NCBI RefSeq assembly: GCF_945980375.1
Contig: NZ_CAMFQO010000002.1
Location: 62,001 to 126,000, forward strand
Reading direction: 5' to 3'
DNA from: an uncultured Eubacterium sp.
GTDB taxonomy: Bacteria; Bacillota; Clostridia; Oscillospirales; Acutalibacteraceae
Length of the DNA stretch: 64,000 nt
Part shown: piece by piece, positions 53,742 through 62,457 of the stretch
Numbering within the stretch: the stretch's first letter is position 1
Layout of the letters: every line of letters begins with the position of its first letter
Made by a program: the position numbers and the translations under genes
The notes under the pieces: model-generated
Database searches by the model: none
Told to the model about the DNA's origin: nothing
The model's input: the letters and a program-made list of their open reading frames with translations, nothing else

Positions 53742-54680
53742 ATGTCTAACATTTTGGCTATATTTGATGCCGGGCAAATGCAAACGGTTTTGGAGCTTGG
53801 ACTAATCAGCTCACTTACCGTGCTTGCATTGTTTTTGAGCTACACAATGCTTAATGTGTGCGATCTGTCAACCGACGGTTGCTTTACCTTTGGTGCGGCG
53901 GTCGGCGCAGTTGTTGCACTTAACGGACACCCAATTTTGTCAATACCTATTGCTATGCTTGCGGGCATGGCATCGGGCCTGATAACAGCATTGCTTCAAA
54001 CAGTTTTAGGCATAGACAGCCTTTTGGCAGGTATTGTTGTTAACACAGGGCTTTATTCAATCAATATTGCCGTGATGAAAAAATCCTCACTCTTAAATCT
54101 AAACAATTCGGACACGGTGTTTTCCTTAATAAAGCAGAGGCTTGAGGGCACCGTGCTTGAAGGGAAGCAAACGCTTATTATTGCAACCTTGGCGGTTATT
54201 CTTGTTGTGCTTTTTCTGTCGCTGTTTCTAAAAACAAAGCTCGGATTGTCTATTCGTGCAACGGGCAATAATCCCGATATGGTTAAATCCTCGTCAATCA
54301 ACCCCATTGTTACAACAATTATCGGACTTTGCATAGCAAACTCGTTTACCGCTCTTTCGGGTTGCTTGCTTGCACAGTCACAAAAGCAGGCAGAAATTAA
54401 TATCGGCACAGGCATGGTAACGGTTGCGTTGGCATCATTGCTTATCGGCGGTGTGTTTGTCCGCCGCGGCAAAATTCCGCTACGCGCAATAGGTGCGGTT
54501 TTGGGTGCAATTTTGTTCCGCTTGGTATATCAAATTGCTATCGGTCTTCATATGCCTCCGTTTATGCTAAAGCTTGTTTCATCGGTAATTGTAATTATAG
54601 CAATCGCAGGTCCTTACCTAAAAACAAGGCTGCCTGAATACATAAGAAAAGCAAAGCTTCGTTCGGGAAGGAAGGTGTGA
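53742..54680 (+). CDS. trpY: ABC transporter permease (TrpY-like)
   Basis: 312 residues, branched-chain-type permease fold (BPD_transp_2) with about nine hydrophobic segments. SLTVLALFLSYTMLNVCDLS and FVRRGKIPLRAIGAVLGAIL are typical. Good GAGGAG site. It overlaps the ATPase start by one base. Confidence 0.88.
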   Translation: MSNILAIFDAGQMQTVLELGLISSLTVLALFLSYTMLNVCDLSTDGCFTFGAAVGAVVALNGHPILSIPIAMLAGMASGLITALLQTVLGIDSLLAGIVVNTGLYSINIAVMKKSSLLNLNNSDTVFSLIKQRLEGTVLEGKQTLIIATLAVILVVLFLSLFLKTKLGLSIRATGNNPDMVKSSSINPIVTTIIGLCIANSFTALSGCLLAQSQKQAEINIGTGMVTVALASLLIGGVFVRRGKIPLRAIGAVLGAILFRLVYQIAIGLHMPPFMLKLVSSVIVIIAIAGPYLKTRLPEYIRKAKLRSGRKV

Positions 54681-55468
54681 TGATGCTTACATTATCTGAT
54701 ATTAAAATGGTTTTCTTTAAGGGCACAGCTGATGAAAAGGTTGCTCTTAACGGCTTGTCGCTTGATGTTAACGATGGCGATTTTATCACAATTATCGGTG
54801 CAAACGGCGCCGGCAAATCAACACTTTTTAATGCGATAGCAGGCACCTATCTTACCGACGAGGGCAGAATTTTGCTTGACGGCAGGGATATAACCGCAAT
54901 GCCTGAGCATAAGCGCGCAAGGTTTATCGGCAGATTGTTTCAGGACCCTATGAAGGGCAGTGCCCCGGGTATGAGCATTGAGGAAAACCTTGCTCTTGCG
55001 GCAGGTCACGGCGGATGGCTTTCTACAATTTCCAAAAAGGATAAAAAGCTGTTTAGGGAAAAGCTTGCTCTTTTGGATATGGGGCTTGAGGATAGGATGA
55101 ATCAGCAGGTTGGCTTGCTTTCAGGCGGTCAGCGTCAGGCTCTTACTCTTATGATGGCAACCATTAACCCGCCGAAGATTTTGTTGCTTGATGAGCACAC
55201 GGCAGCACTCGACCCGGGTACAGCCGAAAAGGTGCTTAATCTTACAACTCAAATAGTTGAGGAAAACAAAATCACCTGCCTTATGATTACTCACAATATG
55301 CAATCGGCGCTTGAGCTTGGCAACAGAACAATTATGATGGATGCCGGCAGAGTAATTTATGACGTTGCAAACAAGGAACGCAACGGACTTACGGTTGCCG
55401 ACTTGCTTGAAAAATTCAAATCGTCAGTCGGTCAAAGCCTTGATAATGACCGTATGCTTTTGTCATAA
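54680..55468 (+). CDS. trpZ: ABC transporter ATPase (TrpZ-like)
   Basis: 262 residues from ATG 54680; ATG 54683 also possible. Walker A GANGAGKSTLFN, signature LLSGGQRQALTLM, and Walker B ILLLDEHTAALDP. It energises the TrpXY transporter. Ends at a bidirectional terminator. Confidence 0.92.
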   Translation: MMLTLSDIKMVFFKGTADEKVALNGLSLDVNDGDFITIIGANGAGKSTLFNAIAGTYLTDEGRILLDGRDITAMPEHKRARFIGRLFQDPMKGSAPGMSIEENLALAAGHGGWLSTISKKDKKLFREKLALLDMGLEDRMNQQVGLLSGGQRQALTLMMATINPPKILLLDEHTAALDPGTAEKVLNLTTQIVEENKITCLMITHNMQSALELGNRTIMMDAGRVIYDVANKERNGLTVADLLEKFKSSVGQSLDNDRMLLS

Positions 55469-55470
55469 AT

Positions 55471-55507
55471 AAAACACCTTGGACCTTCAAAATCCAAGGT
55501 GTTTTTT
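55471..55507. terminator. Bidirectional terminator between trpZ and yebC
   Basis: AAAACACCTTGGA-loop-TCCAAGGTGTTTTTT. The ACACCTTGGAT core resembles the hairpin at 62409. Confidence 0.88.
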
Positions 55508-55515
55508 ATTAGGAA

Positions 55516-56259
55516 TTATTCCTCGTATTCGTCTTCGTTTTCCCAGTTGTGATAGATGTTTTGAACGTCGTCGTTTTCCTCAAACATCTCTATCATTTTT
55601 GCCATTTTCTTCATATCGTCTTGGCTTTCAAGCCTTGTGTATGTGCTTGGTACATATGCTGCCTCTGATGATACAATGGTGTAGCCCTTTGCATCAAGCT
55701 CGTCACGGATTGCACCGACATCGTTCGGCTCGGTCCTGATTTCAAAAATATCCTCGTCATCTGTAAGAAAATCAGAAGCACCTGCCTCAAGAGCATCCTC
55801 CATAAGCTGATCCTCGTCGGTATCCTCTTTTTCGATGATGATAACGCCCTGCTTTTCAAACATAAAGGTAACAGAGCCGGGGTTTCCCATATTACCGCCT
55901 GCCTTGTCAAAGTAATGTCTTACCTCGCCTGCGGTTCTGTTTCTGTTATCTGTAAGAGCCTCAACAACCACGGCAACACCTGACGGTCCGTAGCCCTCGT
56001 ACACGATCTCCTCGTAGCTTGTTGTGTCTGCGTCACCGGCAGCCTTCTTGAGCATTCTGTCAATATTATCGTTGGGAACATTGTTTTGCTTTGCCTTTGC
56101 AATAACATCACGAAGCTTTGCGTTGTTGTTTGGGTCCGGTCCGCCGTTCTTTACAGCAACGGCAAGCTCTCTGCCGATTTTTGTAAATACCTTTGCTCTT
56201 GCAGCATCGTTTGCACCCTTTTTTCTTTTGATGGTGCTCCATTTATTATGTCCGCTCAT
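55516..56259 (-). CDS. yebC: YebC/PmpR-family protein
   Basis: 247 residues, the usual length. MSGHNKWSTIKRKKGANDAA, GGPDPNNNAKLRDVIAKAK and a YEGYGPSGVAVVVEALTDNR segment are family hallmarks. Regarded as a transcriptional regulator; recent work ties the family to translation of polyproline stretches. Cytoplasmic, single gene. Confidence 0.95.
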   Translation of the reverse strand: MSGHNKWSTIKRKKGANDAARAKVFTKIGRELAVAVKNGGPDPNNNAKLRDVIAKAKQNNVPNDNIDRMLKKAAGDADTTSYEEIVYEGYGPSGVAVVVEALTDNRNRTAGEVRHYFDKAGGNMGNPGSVTFMFEKQGVIIIEKEDTDEDQLMEDALEAGASDFLTDDEDIFEIRTEPNDVGAIRDELDAKGYTIVSSEAAYVPSTYTRLESQDDMKKMAKMIEMFEENDDVQNIYHNWENEDEYEE

Positions 56260-56373
56260 AATACAAAAACCTTTCTTTTTTCGATTTTTTCACAAAATAT
56301 TCTATCACATATATATTAACGTTGCAAGTATGAATTTTGTGCGTTTCGGCAAAACTATATTGAGGTGTTAAAA

Positions 56374-57567
56374 TTGAAAAAGGCAATCAGGATTTTTGAT
56401 GTTATTTTGTCATTTATATGCGCAATTATTTTTGCAGTTGTTGCTTGGGGCAATGCTTATCTGCCCGGCACTGTGGTTTGCTATGATAACAACAGCAATC
56501 GGCTTGCGGGGGTGTTCAGTCTTGCTGACGGTGATGCAACCTTGGCTGTTGATGTTCAAAGCTCGTCACCGCGCAAAAGCACGTTAAAGCTGTTTGGTGC
56601 AATTCCCGTTAAGGAGGTAATGGTTAGCCAAAGCGATGCGAAAAAGGTTATGGTAAGCGGAGAAGCTTTTGGCATAAAGCTTTATACCGACGGCGTTATA
56701 GTTGTCGGTGTGCAGGATGTTCAAACCGATAGCGGAAAGCGAAATCCCGCAAAGGAATGCGGTATAGAGGTCGGCGACGTAATTGTCAGCATTGATAATA
56801 TAAATGTATATACCTCGGATGATGTTCAGTCGATTTTGTGCGACAACAACGGTACGAGCTTTGATGTGAAGATTAAAAGAGGCGAACGCTACAAAAGCTT
56901 AACTCTAACTCCCGTGTACTGCGAGCGCGAGGGATGCTACAAGGCAGGTATGTGGGTGCGTGATTCCACAGCAGGCATAGGCACAATCACATTTTATAAT
57001 CAAAACAGCGGTATATTTGCGGCGCTCGGTCATCAGATAAATGATGTTGACACAAAGGAAATTATGCCAATGCTTGACGGTGAGGCTGTTGGTGCAACCG
57101 TCAAAAAAATAGAAAAAAGCACTCGGGGAACTACGGGCTCGCTTGAGTGTGATTTTCAAAGCCAAACTATCGGCAGATTGCTCAACAACACGGATTGCGG
57201 AATATACGGTGCGTTTGCGCAAATTCCCGATTGCGCAAGGGAGTATCCCGTAGCCTCTGTGCAGGAGGTAAAAAGGGGCGATGCCACCGTTATTTGTACT
57301 GTGGACAGCGGTAAGCCGCAGGAATATGATATAGAAATTGTACGCATAAGCTATAACGAGAGCAATCGGGAGAAAAATATGATTGTTCGCATTACAGATA
57401 ATGAATTGATAGAAAAAACAGGAGGCATAGTTCAGGGAATGTCGGGCTCGCCTATTATTCAAAACGGCAAGCTTATAGGTGCACTGACTCATGTAATTGT
57501 CGGCAATCCGCAAAAGGGATATGCAGTTTTTGCTCAAACAATGGTTGAGCAGTCGGAAAATAATTAA
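56374..57567 (+). CDS. spoIVB: SpoIVB sporulation serine peptidase (S55)
   Basis: 397 residues starting at TTG 56374 (GAGGTG 6 bases upstream; GTG at 56365 is inside the site). N-terminal membrane anchor (about 5-28), PDZ domain (about 125-175) with CGIEVGDVIVSIDNINVYTS, and an S55 peptidase domain with the catalytic histidine in AALGHQI and serine in QGMSGSPIIQNGKLIGA. SpoIVB starts the sigma-K (or late) signalling cascade from forespore to mother cell, so the organism probably has a sporulation programme. Confidence 0.92.
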   Translation: MKKAIRIFDVILSFICAIIFAVVAWGNAYLPGTVVCYDNNSNRLAGVFSLADGDATLAVDVQSSSPRKSTLKLFGAIPVKEVMVSQSDAKKVMVSGEAFGIKLYTDGVIVVGVQDVQTDSGKRNPAKECGIEVGDVIVSIDNINVYTSDDVQSILCDNNGTSFDVKIKRGERYKSLTLTPVYCEREGCYKAGMWVRDSTAGIGTITFYNQNSGIFAALGHQINDVDTKEIMPMLDGEAVGATVKKIEKSTRGTTGSLECDFQSQTIGRLLNNTDCGIYGAFAQIPDCAREYPVASVQEVKRGDATVICTVDSGKPQEYDIEIVRISYNESNREKNMIVRITDNELIEKTGGIVQGMSGSPIIQNGKLIGALTHVIVGNPQKGYAVFAQTMVEQSENN

Positions 57568-57606
57568 GGTTACCCTAAATAAAGGGGGAGTCTTTATATA
57601 TAACAG

Positions 57607-57635
57607 TTGCATTTGGGTGTTTCAAGTGATAGAAT
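57607..57635 (+). promoter_or_regulatory. Predicted promoter of the DUF3048 gene
   Basis: TTGCAT (57607-57612), 17-base spacer, TAGAAT (57630-57635) with TGA before the -10. GTTACCCTA occurs upstream at 57569-57577. Confidence 0.5.
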
Positions 57636-57669
57636 ATTTTTATAGCCTAAAAATAAAGGGGATATTCAA

Positions 57670-58719
57670 ATGAAAAGATTTGCAGCCGTATTATTGGCAA
57701 TTCTTATGACTGTTACACTTTTCGGTTGCTCCGCAAAGGTTGAAGAGCCTGAAACAACAACCGTTACTACAACCGAAACAACAACCAAGGCACCCGTGCT
57801 TAATCCTTTTACGGGTGAGTCGGGCTTCAACGAGTCTGCATTAGGCAAGCGACCGGTAGCCATTGTTGTAGAAAACCTTCGTCCTGCACGTCCGCAATGG
57901 GGCATCACCTCTCCCGACATCATCTGCGAGGGTGAGGTTGAGGGTGGCATCAGCCGTATGCTTTGGATTTATGCCGATGTTAATGACGTGCCCGAAAAGG
58001 TTGGACCGCTGCGTTCTGCAAGACCGAGCTATGTAAAGTTCAGCACATTTTTTGATGCAATCTTTATCCATTGGGGCGGAAGCCACAGCAAAGGTAATTA
58101 CACAGGCGGATACGAAACAATCAAAAAGCTAAAGGTAAACAATATTGACGGTATGTCGGGCGGCGAAATGTTCAGCAGAGATACCACGCGTAAGGTTTCG
58201 TCCGAGCACAGAGGAGTTATGAACGGCAAAAAGCTCTCTAACGCAATCAAGAAAAAGGGTTACAGAACAGAGCTTGACTCCACCAAGTTTACACAGCTGA
58301 AATTTAATACCGAGATTTCACCTGCCGGTGCAACCGAGGCAAAAACCGCAAAGGTAAAGTTTTCGGACAGAACGGACACAAGAGCCTTTACCTACGACAC
58401 CTCCGACGGAAAGTATCACACTAACGATTGGGAAAAGGAGGTTAAGTTCCAAAACCTTATTATTCTCAAGGCGGAGTCAACCTATATTACGGTGCCGTAC
58501 AAGGGCTCAACAACTACATACCTTAATTATAAGTGGTCGTCGGGCAGCGGAACCTATGTGTCAAACGGCACATCAACCGACATTACCTGGGAGGTTAAGG
58601 ACGGCAAGTTCGTTTTGAAGGATGCCGTAGGCAACGATTTAACCATCAACAAGGGCAAGTCATATATTGGCTTTGTTTCGTCAAACCATAACGGCAAGGT
58701 TACCTGCTCGGCAGAATAA
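57670..58719 (+). CDS. DUF3048-family lipoprotein (YerB-like)
   Basis: 349 residues. Lipoprotein signal ending TVTLFGC, a Thr-rich linker (about 28-42), then DUF3048 with RPVAIVVENLRPARPQWGIT, ISRMLWIYADVND and VGPLRSARPSYVKF. Function unknown; B. subtilis YerB is the closest named relative. GGGGATA ribosome site. Confidence 0.9.
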   Translation: MKRFAAVLLAILMTVTLFGCSAKVEEPETTTVTTTETTTKAPVLNPFTGESGFNESALGKRPVAIVVENLRPARPQWGITSPDIICEGEVEGGISRMLWIYADVNDVPEKVGPLRSARPSYVKFSTFFDAIFIHWGGSHSKGNYTGGYETIKKLKVNNIDGMSGGEMFSRDTTRKVSSEHRGVMNGKKLSNAIKKKGYRTELDSTKFTQLKFNTEISPAGATEAKTAKVKFSDRTDTRAFTYDTSDGKYHTNDWEKEVKFQNLIILKAESTYITVPYKGSTTTYLNYKWSSGSGTYVSNGTSTDITWEVKDGKFVLKDAVGNDLTINKGKSYIGFVSSNHNGKVTCSAE

Positions 58720-58726
58720 TTTGCTC

Positions 58727-58754
58727 TTGATATTATAAATCAAAGTGATATAAT
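58727..58754 (+). promoter_or_regulatory. Predicted promoter of ilvE
   Basis: TTGATA (58727-58732), 16-base spacer, TATAAT (58749-58754) with TGA before the -10. Confidence 0.6.
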
Positions 58755-58794
58755 AAAATGTATAAATTCTATAACAAGCAAGGAGATGTTTTAT

Positions 58795-59820
58795 ATGGAA
58801 AAGAAAAACATTGATTGGTCAAGCCTTGGCTTCGCATATGTACCTACCGATAAAAGATATGTATCGTGGTTTAAGGATGGCAAGTGGGATGACGGTGAGC
58901 TTACATCGGATGCAACCATCACCATGAGCGAGTGTGCCTGCGTTTTGCAGTATGCTCAAACCGTATTTGAGGGACTTAAAGCATACACAACAAAGGACGG
59001 CAGAACAGTTTGCTTCCGCCCTGATATGAATGCGAAAAGACTTGCGGAGTCTTGCCGCAGGCTTGAAATTCCTGTTGTACCCGAGGATAAGTTTATTGAT
59101 GCCGTAAAGCAGGTTGTAAAGGCTAACGAGGCTTATGTTCCTCCGTTTGGCTCCGGTGCAACCCTTTACCTTCGTCCGTTTGTATTCGGCTACGATTCAA
59201 TCATCGGTGTAAAGCCTGCAAACGAATTTCAGTTTAGAATTTTTGCAACACCTGTCGGTCCTTACTTTAAGGGCGGTGCAAAGCCTATCACAATTAGGGT
59301 TTCGGATGTTGACAGAGCTGCGCCTCACGGTACAGGTGACATCAAGGCAGGCCTTAACTACGCTATGTCGCTTCACAACATCGTTGATGCACACAACTGC
59401 GGCTATGATGAAAATATGTACCTTGACCCTCAAACACGCACAAAGGTAGAGGAAACAGGAGGTGCAAACTTTATCTTTATCACAAAGGACGGCAAGCTTG
59501 TAACGCCTAAGTCGGATTCAATTCTTCCGTCAATCACCCGTCGTTCACTTGTTTATGTAGCAGAGCACTATCTCGGTATGGAGGTTGAGCACAGAGAGGT
59601 TTACTTTGACGAGATTAAGGATTTTGCAGAATGCGGACTTTGCGGTACTGCGGCTGTTATTTCTCCTGTCGGCAAGATTGTTAACCACGGCGAAGAAATT
59701 TGCTTCCCATCAGGTATGGACGAAATGGGTACATATACAAAGAAGCTTTATGACACTCTTACCGGCATCCAAATGGGCGAAATTGAAGCTCCTGAGGGCT
59801 GGATTGTAGAGATTGATTAA
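58795..59820 (+). CDS. ilvE: Branched-chain amino acid aminotransferase
   Basis: 341 residues from ATG 58795; an ATG at 58786 overlaps the AGGAG site. Fold type IV PLP enzyme: QYAQTVFEGLKAY, LYLRPFVFG, the PLP lysine in GDIKAGLNYAMSL, and ETGGANFIF. It transfers the amino group between glutamate and leucine, isoleucine or valine keto acids. Single gene with terminator. Confidence 0.94.
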   Translation: MEKKNIDWSSLGFAYVPTDKRYVSWFKDGKWDDGELTSDATITMSECACVLQYAQTVFEGLKAYTTKDGRTVCFRPDMNAKRLAESCRRLEIPVVPEDKFIDAVKQVVKANEAYVPPFGSGATLYLRPFVFGYDSIIGVKPANEFQFRIFATPVGPYFKGGAKPITIRVSDVDRAAPHGTGDIKAGLNYAMSLHNIVDAHNCGYDENMYLDPQTRTKVEETGGANFIFITKDGKLVTPKSDSILPSITRRSLVYVAEHYLGMEVEHREVYFDEIKDFAECGLCGTAAVISPVGKIVNHGEEICFPSGMDEMGTYTKKLYDTLTGIQMGEIEAPEGWIVEID

Positions 59821-59846
59821 TCTTTGTAAATCTTAATAAAAGCACA

Positions 59847-59883
59847 AAAAGCAGATTGAACTTAATGCTCAATCTGCTTTTTA
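59847..59883. terminator. Bidirectional terminator between ilvE and cbiO
   Basis: AAAAAGCAGATTGA-loop-TCAATCTGCTTTTT. Followed by TATATGCGAC, part of the repeat found at 41978-41988. Confidence 0.88.
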
Positions 59884-59900
59884 TATGCGACAGTTTTAAT

Positions 59901-60539
59901 TTACATTTCTATTATCTGTGTGGCAAGCGAGTCAAAATCGTTGCTGTGCGATACGATTATTATCGTTTTGCCTATTGAGTGCATTTGGCTTAAAAAGTCG
60001 ATTATCCATTGCCTTGACCTTTTGTCAAGGAAGTTCATCGGCTCGTCAAGGACAAGCACCTGGGGGTTCATTGTCAGCACCGATGCAATTGCAACCTTCT
60101 TTTTTTCGCCCATAGACAGATGAATGGTTGCCCTTTCCAGCAGATTGCTTATTCCCACAAGGGAGGCAATGTCACTTACCCTTTTTTCAATTTCCTGTTC
60201 GGCAAGCATCATCTGTCTCGGCGCAAAGGCAAGCTCGTCATAAACGGTGGAACAAAACAGTTGCGCATCAGTGTTTTGAAAAACATATCCCATCTGTCTG
60301 TGAAAGGCCTTTGCAATGCTTTCGTTTTTCATAGCCTTTTTGTTGATAATTGTGCCGTTAAAGCTGTATGTGCCTATCTCGGCAAACTCAAGACCGTTAA
60401 TTATGTTCAGCAGGGTGGTTTTGCCACAGCCGTTGTCGCCCTTGATAACAACAAACGCACCGTCGTCAATTTGGGTGTTAAAGTGCCTGATAACAGGTAC
60501 ATCGTCATAGGCAAAGCAAATATCGTTAAGCTTTATCAT
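59901..60539 (-). CDS. cbiO: ECF transporter ATPase, cobalt/nickel type
   Basis: 212 residues, short for an ECF ATPase. Walker A KGDNGCGKTTLLNI, QMGYVFQNTDAQLF, signature HLSMGEKKKVAIA, Walker B VLVLDEPMN. It is last in the cbiM-cbiQ-cbiO unit and overlaps cbiQ by 4 bases. Confidence 0.92.
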   Translation of the reverse strand: MIKLNDICFAYDDVPVIRHFNTQIDDGAFVVIKGDNGCGKTTLLNIINGLEFAEIGTYSFNGTIINKKAMKNESIAKAFHRQMGYVFQNTDAQLFCSTVYDELAFAPRQMMLAEQEIEKRVSDIASLVGISNLLERATIHLSMGEKKKVAIASVLTMNPQVLVLDEPMNFLDKRSRQWIIDFLSQMHSIGKTIIIVSHSNDFDSLATQIIEM

Positions 60540-61345
60540 ATAATCACCTCAAGATAAATAAATATACCGGTAATAAGCAAAAGCATTACTGTGTATAAAA
60601 AATCCGCCAAGCTTGGCTTGTATTTTTGCGATACAACGTATTTTCCGCAAAAGCCACGACATTCCATTGCCCTAACGGTTTCTTCGCCTGCCTGTCGAGC
60701 CTTTACAAAAACTGCACCGAGCACTCCCGACACCGAGCTGCTTTTTCTGTCGTTTTTACCGACAGAGCGCACCTTTAAGGCGGTAAGCATTTCGTTGCAT
60801 ATTTCGCCGAACAGCAGGATGTACTTGATTGTTATATCAAATGTAAATATCACAATGTCGGGAACGCGAAATGCCTTTAACGCCCCTGTTATGCTGTAAA
60901 ACGGTGCTGTAAGGTTAAGCACTGTAACAAGACTTGTGCTGACGGCAACTCTGCCGATGACCGAAAGCATTGTCCTCGGATGCCCCATAAACACGCTCGG
61001 CAGCAGAATAATAAATGAAAAAATCAGGGCCGGTACAACAACACGAAGCAGACTTCTGATGCTTTGAGCATTCAGCAATGCAATTCTGACGGCACACAGC
61101 CCAAGCATAAGCAAAACAAAGGTGAAATTACGCGAAGCGGCAGTCAGCACAATCATCAGTAAAATGCCGAAAAGACGACAGGTAGTGCTTGGTGCCTGCG
61201 TCTTTTTTATTTGAGCATTCAATTTGAATTTTGAGATAAGCGAGATTACTGCCCGTTGAGTTGCGGTGATAAATCTGCTGTTATCCTTTGGCGGATTGTA
61301 CTCCTGCGGTTGCACCAGCCAATCCGGAATACTGTTGTTAGTCAT
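60536..61345 (-). CDS. cbiQ: ECF transporter transmembrane component CbiQ
   Basis: 269 residues. A hydrophilic N-terminus (about 1-60) precedes 5-6 membrane helices; coupling-helix motifs MLTALKVRSVG and VRAMECRGF contact the ATPase. Overlaps cbiM by 8 bases. Confidence 0.9.
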   Translation of the reverse strand: MTNNSIPDWLVQPQEYNPPKDNSRFITATQRAVISLISKFKLNAQIKKTQAPSTTCRLFGILLMIVLTAASRNFTFVLLMLGLCAVRIALLNAQSIRSLLRVVVPALIFSFIILLPSVFMGHPRTMLSVIGRVAVSTSLVTVLNLTAPFYSITGALKAFRVPDIVIFTFDITIKYILLFGEICNEMLTALKVRSVGKNDRKSSSVSGVLGAVFVKARQAGEETVRAMECRGFCGKYVVSQKYKPSLADFLYTVMLLLITGIFIYLEVII

Positions 61346-62327
61346 AGCTTACCCTTGATTTCATAAATGTGCTGATGAGCTTAAACATTATTGTGCAAAT
61401 CGCAATGCCTATTACTGCACACAAAATATAGCCTATCCATTCGGGCAGGGAGCCTATTGAATAATCGGGGCAGATTGCCTCAAAGCCGGAAAGAATACCG
61501 CTTTCAAGTCCCTTGGGAGTATATCCTGCAATCTCGGCAATCTCGTCTGCACCCCATTCACCCCATGCTGTTCCTGTTGCCAAAAGTCCGATAGGTGTTG
61601 CACAGGTGAGCACACCAAGGAGCACGCCGATAAGGGTGTTGCCCTTTTTTGTGCGTGGTTGATTTTTCATAATTTCCGGTGATGTTGCCTCAAAAAATGC
61701 AAGCATGGCAACGGTAAAGATTGCCTCTGCAAGACCGAATAGGGTTAGGTGCTCTGCCATCATTGCAGGCACGGAAACGTTAAGACCGTACGGGCAGTAC
61801 AATGCCTGACCGTCTGCACCCTTGAATAACAGAGGCTGCACACCGAATTCCACTGCCGTGCAAAGAGCTGCCGCATTGATTCCTACATATCCTGCAATGC
61901 CTGCGGCAAGATATTTTGCGCCCTTGCTTTTGAGCTTTTTTGAAATCAGGCTGTACACGGCATAGCCCACAAACGGCAGAACAAATGCCATATTAAAGCA
62001 GTTTGCTCCTATTGCAAGTATACCGCCGTCACCGAAAAGCAGAGCCTGAAGTATCAGTGTAACGCTGACGGACAGACAGGCGGCCTCGGGACCCAACAGT
62101 ATGGCTATCAGGGTTCCGCCCACGGCGTGTCCGGTTGAGCCTCCTGCGATAGGAATATTAAACATCATTGCCACAAATGAAAATGCGGCAAATATGCCAA
62201 GCAAAGGCATTTTTTCTTTTGTAATTTCCTTTGATACCTTTTTTGCACAATATGTCCAAGCAGGAATAACCGCCGCTGTCATAACCGCACAGGTGGACGG
62301 TGAAAGATAGTTCTCCGGAATATGCAT
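61338..62327 (-). CDS. cbiM: CbiM-type cobalt/nickel substrate-binding component with fused CbiN/NikN-like C-terminus
   Basis: 329 residues. MHIPENYLSP gives the N-terminal Met-His needed for metal binding, and GGSTGHAVGGTLIA holds the second conserved His. About six membrane helices are followed by a C-terminal two-helix part (about 230-325, GTAWGEWGADEIAEIAG) resembling NikN/CbiN. It imports Co or Ni with CbiQ and CbiO. No cobalamin or NiCo riboswitch is visible upstream, so the metal remains open. Confidence 0.92.
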   Translation of the reverse strand: MHIPENYLSPSTCAVMTAAVIPAWTYCAKKVSKEITKEKMPLLGIFAAFSFVAMMFNIPIAGGSTGHAVGGTLIAILLGPEAACLSVSVTLILQALLFGDGGILAIGANCFNMAFVLPFVGYAVYSLISKKLKSKGAKYLAAGIAGYVGINAAALCTAVEFGVQPLLFKGADGQALYCPYGLNVSVPAMMAEHLTLFGLAEAIFTVAMLAFFEATSPEIMKNQPRTKKGNTLIGVLLGVLTCATPIGLLATGTAWGEWGADEIAEIAGYTPKGLESGILSGFEAICPDYSIGSLPEWIGYILCAVIGIAICTIMFKLISTFMKSRVSYD

Positions 62328-62357
62328 AGCCTGTACCTCTTTTCTTATTATGTTAAG

Positions 62358-62386
62358 ATTTTAGCACAGGCATAATCGTTGTACAA
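62358..62386 (-). promoter_or_regulatory. Predicted promoter of cbiMQO
   Basis: On the minus strand TTGTAC (62381-62386), 17-base spacer, TAAAAT (62358-62363); AGAGGT precedes the cbiM ATG. Confidence 0.62.
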
Positions 62387-62402
62387 GCCCCGTGGGGGGA
62401 TA

Positions 62403-62438
62403 AAAATTCACCTTGGATGCAAGTGCAATCCAAGGTGA
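62403..62438 (-). terminator. Terminator of the sortase-like gene
   Basis: CACCTTGGAT-loop-ATCCAAGGTG with AATTTTTA following on the minus strand. Confidence 0.75.
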
Positions 62439-62457
62439 TAAATACGGTTGGGATAAA

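Noticed and set aside
62328-62457. Cobalamin or NiCo riboswitch upstream of cbiM
   Set aside because: The leader is too short (about 30 bases from the predicted start site) and no B12-box or NiCo motif is visible.
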